Shown here one piece after another: positions 8,119 through 11,000 of a DNA stretch of 11,000 bases. The translations under genes and the position numbers were made by a program. Source of the stretch: Chrysomallon squamiferum (taxonomy: Eukaryota; Mollusca; Gastropoda; Neomphalida; Peltospiridae); contig CM022673.1 in the NCBI GenBank assembly GCA_012295275.1, positions 21,700,913-21,711,912 on the forward strand, read 5' to 3'. How positions within the stretch are numbered: the stretch's first letter is position 1; each line of letters begins with the position of its first letter. The notes beneath the pieces were generated by a model. The model was given only the letters and a program-made list of their open reading frames with translations, was not told the DNA's origin and searched no databases.

Positions 8119-8301
8119 ATGTACAGACAGGTTCGGATCCAGACAATGCGCCGTTTCTCGTACAGGCTCTAACAAGAGATCCACTCTGGAGCTTATAGCC
8201 TGGATCACATGTCAGCTCAACAATTTCGCCTACACCAAGTGACGTCTTGTTTTCTGTTGTTGCAGCATTTGCCGGAAGTTGTCTTAGTGGGCAGTGGTTG
8301 C
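8119..8301 (-). CDS. Fifth visible exon: sushi (CCP) domain
   Basis: A 183-bp exon, phase 1 at both ends, encoding residues 160-221. The acceptor is TTCTTTGTCAAAG and the donor ACAT|GTAAAA. It shows the four sushi cysteines C163, C191, C206 and C219 with GEIVELTCDPGY (conserved G..V...C..GY) and a final P-V-C. One module per phase 1-1 exon is the classic arrangement for this family, known from complement regulators, selectins and adhesion proteins. The position before the last cysteine that is normally Trp is Leu (L212 in NGALSGSEPVC), a departure from the consensus. It also carries the NKT sequon at 177-179. Binding partner unknown. Confidence 0.9.
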
Positions 8302-8633
8302 CTTTGACAAAGAAAATTAATAATTAAATACGTTAATTTAATACATGAAATTAATAATGATAACTGTTAACTTGCAATAAAATCATTTATCTGACAAATT
8401 AAAATAATAATACACCGAGATTGAAATTTTTGTAGATATTTTGTAATTATAATGATTATGGTCACGATGATAATAGTAGTGAGTGTAGAAACAGTAGCAT
8501 CAGAAGTAGTGTAGTGACAAAAGTAGTGTAGTAGTAGTAGAATAAGTAGCAGCAGCAGTAGAATTAACAATTATTGTAAAATAACTGTAAAATAAAAAGG
8601 GAATATCATACAGATAACAGATGGATATATTAC
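8302..8633 (-). other. Intron between the ShKT and sushi exons
   Basis: 332 bp, phase 1, GT-AG, the shortest intron seen. It contains an imperfect AGT triplet repeat (8475-8562) and AT-rich sequence; no exon is seen inside it. Confidence 0.85.
8475..8562. repeat. Imperfect AGT/GTA triplet repeat in an intron
   Basis: TAGTAGTGAGTG, AGTAGTG and (GTA)n units, then AGCAGCAGCAG, spread over about 90 bp. It is the same triplet family as the repeat at 6183-6270 and lies in the same gene. Confidence 0.8.
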
Positions 8634-8771
8634 TTGACAGACTGCAAACATCAGCGCCACAAGTGTACGGACAAACGTTGGTTTTTATAACAGGGTCTAA
8701 GCAGGCTCTCGGGTTTTCATTTAACAGAGTCGAACATTCCTCTTTACGATCTGTGCACTTCATAGGTTCTC
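8634..8771 (-). CDS. Fourth visible exon: ShKT domain
   Basis: A 138-bp exon, phase 1 at both ends, encoding residues 114-160. The acceptor is TTTTTTTTCTACTTAG and the donor TCAA|GTAATA. Six cysteines (C119, C126, C137, C147, C151, C156) follow the ShKT pattern, with C-T-D at the start and CPYTCGADVC at the end; the C5-C6 gap of four residues is slightly longer than usual. The domain is named after a sea-anemone peptide but is widespread in animal proteases, peroxidases and lectin-type proteins, and here it is one module of a larger protein. Its length is divisible by three with matching phases, so skipping it would keep the frame. Confidence 0.9.
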
Positions 8772-8798
8772 CTAAGTAGAAAAAAAATATTTTAAAAT

Positions 8799-8883
<85 letters not shown>

Positions 8884-8934
8884 AAATATGACTGTTAAAT
8901 ATTGTTAAAGATAGATATATATATATATATATAT
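8799..8934. repeat. (TA)n-(AG)35 microsatellite followed by a second (TA)n
   Basis: TA repeat at 8799-8811, then 35 uninterrupted AG units at 8812-8881, and after a 33-bp break another TA run ending at 8934. The perfect AG run implies recent expansion. In the transcript it reads as (CU)35 about 40 nt upstream of the ShKT acceptor. Confidence 0.95.
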
Positions 8935-8957
8935 GTAGCCAGTGTTTAAATCATATT

Positions 8958-8976
8958 TCGAACTAACATAGTTCGA
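8958..8976. repeat. Small inverted repeat, 8-bp arms, 3-nt loop
   Basis: TCGAACTA-ACA-TAGTTCGA is a perfect hairpin in intronic DNA. It is too short to identify as a transposon end, and no flanking duplication was seen. Confidence 0.6.
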
Positions 8977-9167
8977 CATGATCCAATTATTTAATAGAAC
9001 CTAGAGGTAAGGTTTTAAGTGTGTGGGGGAATGGCGGTCAGTTCAATTCTTGTGAAAACCGGAATATCAATGTCAATGAAATCGAGGGTGAACAGCATTT
9101 GTTTTGTTGTCGATACTTAGAAATACTGACAATGTTTTGCTTAATTTATTTCAATAATAAATTAATA

Positions 9168-9189
9168 TTATCTGGTTTAATCCAGATAA
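9168..9189. repeat. Small inverted repeat, 8-bp arms, 6-nt loop
   Basis: TTATCTGG-TTTAAT-CCAGATAA, flanked by further A/T complementarity that pairs with a 3-base bulge. Possibly a fragment of a miniature element or chance in AT-rich intron DNA. Confidence 0.5.
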
Positions 9190-9320
9190 AATAATATGAA
9201 TAAATATTAAAATTGTCTATCATTGTTTTTGTATTTTATTTATTTGTCTTTGCAAAAAGTAAAGAAATGTTGACTACATATACAAAACATATATTTCCTT
9301 TTTGGCTATAGTTCAGGCTT

Positions 9321-9351
9321 TCATCATCATCATCGTAATCATCATCATCAT
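9321..9351. repeat. ATC triplet repeat
   Basis: Two runs of ATC units separated by GTA. ATCATCATCATCG runs are frequent in cephalopod short interspersed repeats, but the sequence that normally follows in those elements was not found here, so this is called a simple repeat. Confidence 0.7.
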
Positions 9352-9437
9352 AGACATCGCTATAGCAAATATTTACGGATATTCTCAGAACTGAATAAAT
9401 ATCGATATTTCAAATTTATTAATGGTAGACTCCTTAC

Positions 9438-9545
9438 CCTGCAGTGGCTTTTTGCACATAAAATTATATCTCTTTACACAAGTTTCAGAATTAAATTTTA
9501 GTCCAGTATTATGTACCATGCACGTTTTTCTGTGTCTTGTAGTTC
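9438..9545 (-). CDS. Third visible exon: C-terminal part of the C-type lectin-like domain
   Basis: A 108-bp exon, phase 1 at both ends, encoding residues 78-114. The acceptor is TTTTATCATTTCAG and the donor CAGG|GTAAGG. It supplies three core lectin cysteines: C86 (KTCMV), C100 (ETCVKRY) and C108 (NFMCKK), where the final C matches the family's closing '[YF]-x-C-[KE]' strand. The conserved W-N-D sugar/calcium motif expected before C100 is absent (LKFNSETC instead). It is hidden by its short length and is identified by splice sites, phase and the cysteine pattern. The phase match with both neighbours is exact. Confidence 0.85.
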
Positions 9546-10114
9546 CTGAAATGATAAAACAAAGTGTATTTGTGACGGAACAAACTCATTGTCTAAAACA
9601 TTTTGTAAGCATCCAAATTAATTTCTTTTTTATTGTTGGCAACAAATGTTTCCTGATAGAAAAAAATAATAAAAAATATAGCAAAATCAGATAATTTTTC
9701 TTTGTCGTGAATCATTGCAAATAAACGCATTCTCAGATAATCAAGAATTTGTGTACATACAGCTTTATAATCGAGTCCTTGAGAGCTTTAGTTTTACTTA
9801 TCCTAGATAAATAACTAAATGTAACACCAATTTGGATAATAACACACAGAAAAATAGATCTCTCCCACGAAATTCACCCTCCCGAATAAAAAAAAGAGAA
9901 GAAAACAAATCCAAAACAAAGAAACAAAAAGACCTCCAAAACAATACAAAAACCCAACAAAAAAAACAACAAAAAAAACCCCATTCAATTATATTTGCAG
10001 GTATAGTTCAAATAGCTAATTCCTTCTATGTATTTATTTTCTTTTTTATTATTCTATTTTTTTTTTTTTTTTGATATGAGTTGAATAAAGGTATAATATG
10101 TTCAAAAATCTTAC
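9546..10114 (-). other. Intron within the lectin domain (second)
   Basis: 569 bp, phase 1, donor GTAAGA, CAG acceptor. The plus strand is A-rich at about 9880-9990 with a 16-base T run at 10057-10072. No exon is seen inside it. Confidence 0.85.
9880..10072. repeat. A-rich tract and poly(T)16 in an intron
   Basis: A-rich, C-spiked low-complexity DNA at 9880-9990 (AAAACAAC-type units), then T-rich sequence ending in 16 T residues at 10057-10072. No transposon body was recognised. Confidence 0.6.
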
Positions 10115-10224
10115 TAGGATAACCAAAAGATGTAGCGGTTTCTAACGAGCTGACAGAAGATTTGTCATCAAACCATTTCCAGTACTTGTAGTAAAACGCT
10201 CCAATCCACCATGGTTTAGTTGAT
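10115..10224 (-). CDS. Second visible exon: middle of the C-type lectin-like domain
   Basis: A 110-bp exon (enters phase 2, leaves phase 1) encoding residues 41-78. The acceptor is TTTCGTTTAG and the donor CCTA|GTAAGA. It encodes the lectin core WWIGAFYYKYWKWFDD (46-61), matching the family's 'WIG.....W.W.D' signature in the hydrophobic core. The long-loop region has no EPN or QPD motif; the stretch before the split codon reads TSFGYP. The domain therefore probably does not bind sugar through the canonical calcium site. Confidence 0.88.
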
Positions 10225-10877
10225 CTAAACGAAATAACCAACTACATGTATTATAACATATTCTGGTTTTAACCAATAGATCAAAACTAAAATATTACAT
10301 CTTTGTTAGAATAAATGAGATATCACTACCTACAAGCAACTGTACATTGCTTGCAGTAAATATAAATTCTGTTACAAGGAATAATCTTCACTTTTATCCA
10401 TTCTGTTGTATTTAGTCTTAGATATAACCATAACTGAAATCACAATGCTTGAGCGACCTTTCTTCTCTATTTGTTTTTATTGTCTAAAATCAAAATTAAT
10501 TTCATCTTGATTTCAACAAGAGGAATCTCACTTTTAATAATTCTCTCTTTTTCAAAATCACTAATGTAATTATATATTTATTGCTTTCAACCAATAACAT
10601 TTAAATTCTTGTCATAGTTACTAAGAGTCGTTAACCAATGTTTCGTAATCGTTTTCATTTAAAAAGTCTTCCCAAAGTCTATCAAATTATCTAAAAAGTA
10701 TGGTTTACTTTATGTGCGAAGAACTTTTTCTTTTTCATTTTATTCTCTCTCTCTTTTTTCCTTATTATTATTATTATTATTAATATTATATAAATAATTA
10801 CCGTATCTAACTGCTATCATAGTGTGTTAATGTTATAATATAACAATGAAAGTGCATGAAACGAGGGAGGAAATTAC
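10225..10877 (-). other. Intron within the lectin domain (first)
   Basis: 653 bp, phase 2, GT-AG. It is AT-rich with a short ATT run near 10765-10780. No further exon was recognised. Confidence 0.8.
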
Positions 10878-11000
10878 CCAAGTTTCGCTCTCCAGTCTAA
10901 GAAGAAATCGTGTTCTGCGTTTGTTTTCAGAGAAACCAAAGTGGCTCCATAGTAATTGCGGCAGTAAGTATTTGCTTTGTACCAGTTGTCCACTCGTCCA
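10878..11000 (-). CDS. First visible exon (partial): start of the C-type lectin-like domain
   Basis: The exon runs off the right edge; the frame begins at 10999. It encodes residues 1-41 and ends CTTGG|GTAATT. The motif WYKANTYCRNYYGATLVSL is the family's 'W..A...C...GA.LVSL' signature, with C13 the first core cysteine that would pair with C108, and NAEHDF continues into the second helix. The beginning of the domain, any signal peptide and the gene's start are outside the window, so total length and further N-terminal domains are unknown. Confidence 0.88.

Larger units (their letters stand above)
8772..9437 (-). other. Intron between the last lectin exon and the ShKT exon
   Basis: 666 bp, phase 1, donor GTAAGG, acceptor TTAG. 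It holds the (AG)35 and TA microsatellites close to the acceptor, two small inverted repeats and an ATC triplet repeat. No exon is supported inside it; a 28-codon open frame in the more complex stretch at 9001-9130 shows no domain. Confidence 0.85.
6415..11000 (-). other. Multi-exon gene (3' part): CTLD-ShKT-sushi-LQVWRP-domain protein
   Basis: Seven exons, read right to left, join through six GT-AG introns with matching phases into 385 codons plus TAA (1158 nt from 10999, divisible by three). Domains by residue in this partial product: C-type lectin-like 1-113, ShKT 115-160, sushi/CCP 161-221, C-terminal domain 222-385. Sequons at N177 (NKT), N245 (NLT) and N307 (NVT), the cysteine content and the extracellular domain types point to a secreted glycoprotein. 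The signal peptide and the start of the lectin domain must lie beyond 11000. ShKT domains are common in non-toxin animal proteins, so the domain alone does not imply a toxin. A recognition, adhesion or humoral role is inferred. I know of no named orthologue. Confidence 0.8.

Noticed and set aside
8634-8771. ShKT exon read as a stand-alone peptide toxin
   Set aside because: Splice sites and phase place it as one internal module of a larger multidomain protein, and an independent start, signal peptide and stop are missing.
9321-9351. ATC run as evidence of a cephalopod SINE
   Set aside because: The adjoining conserved SINE sequence, tRNA-like head and target duplications were not found.
9422-9694. 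Plus-strand 90-codon frame
   Set aside because: It overlaps, on the opposite strand, a lectin exon supported by splice sites, phase and cysteine pattern; the plus frame has no recognisable features.
9832-10074. Plus-strand 80-codon frame rich in Lys/Gln/Asn and ending in Phe
   Set aside because: It is a translation of A-rich and T-rich low-complexity intron DNA.
1-11000. CRISPR array, tRNA, rRNA, virus or intact transposon
   Set aside because: No regularly spaced repeats with unique spacers, no tRNA-like fold or rRNA-like stretch, and no transposase, polymerase or integrase motif was seen on either strand.

Overview
This is eukaryotic nuclear DNA, very AT-rich and full of microsatellites (TG/TA, ATT, AGT, AG and A/T homopolymers), with spliced genes using GT-AG introns of about 330-710 bp. 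The domain make-up of the spliced gene (C-type lectin, ShKT, sushi/CCP and a C-terminal domain with an LQVWRP motif) and the repeat load suggest a lophotrochozoan animal, most plausibly a mollusc such as a cephalopod. The taxon is inferred, not proven.

Layout. (1) 1-2650: no supportable gene; AT-rich DNA with TG and ATT microsatellites and homopolymer runs. (2) 2640-2980: a compact promoter, with more CpG than its surroundings, holding a TATA-like box and two cAMP-response-element-like sites. (3) 2998-5082 (+): a single-exon gene for a 694-residue, basic, mostly disordered protein that I do not recognise. It has a strong Kozak start, a TAG 27 bp upstream in frame, and an AATAAA 22 bp after the stop. 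(4) 5110-6414: a convergent intergenic stretch that probably contains the 3' UTR of the next gene. (5) 6415-11000 (-): the last seven exons of a multi-exon gene that continues beyond the right edge. I assembled these by hand. All six introns are GT-AG, all reading phases match, and the joined sequence is 385 codons plus a TAA stop.

The minus-strand protein reads, from N to C: C-type lectin-like domain (first part outside the window), ShKT six-cysteine domain, sushi/CCP domain, then a roughly 165-residue C-terminal domain split over two exons. No transmembrane segment is seen in the visible part, which ends shortly after the last domain. It has three N-glycosylation sequons and many cysteines, so a secreted recognition or adhesion protein is the likeliest reading. 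The lectin domain lacks the usual calcium/sugar motifs, and the sushi domain lacks its conserved tryptophan.

The two genes converge tail to tail and show no sign of a shared function. The best candidates for something undescribed are the LQVWRP/GDRLG C-terminal domain and the intronless plus-strand protein, which carries a candidate SxIP microtubule plus-end motif behind a CRE-containing promoter.
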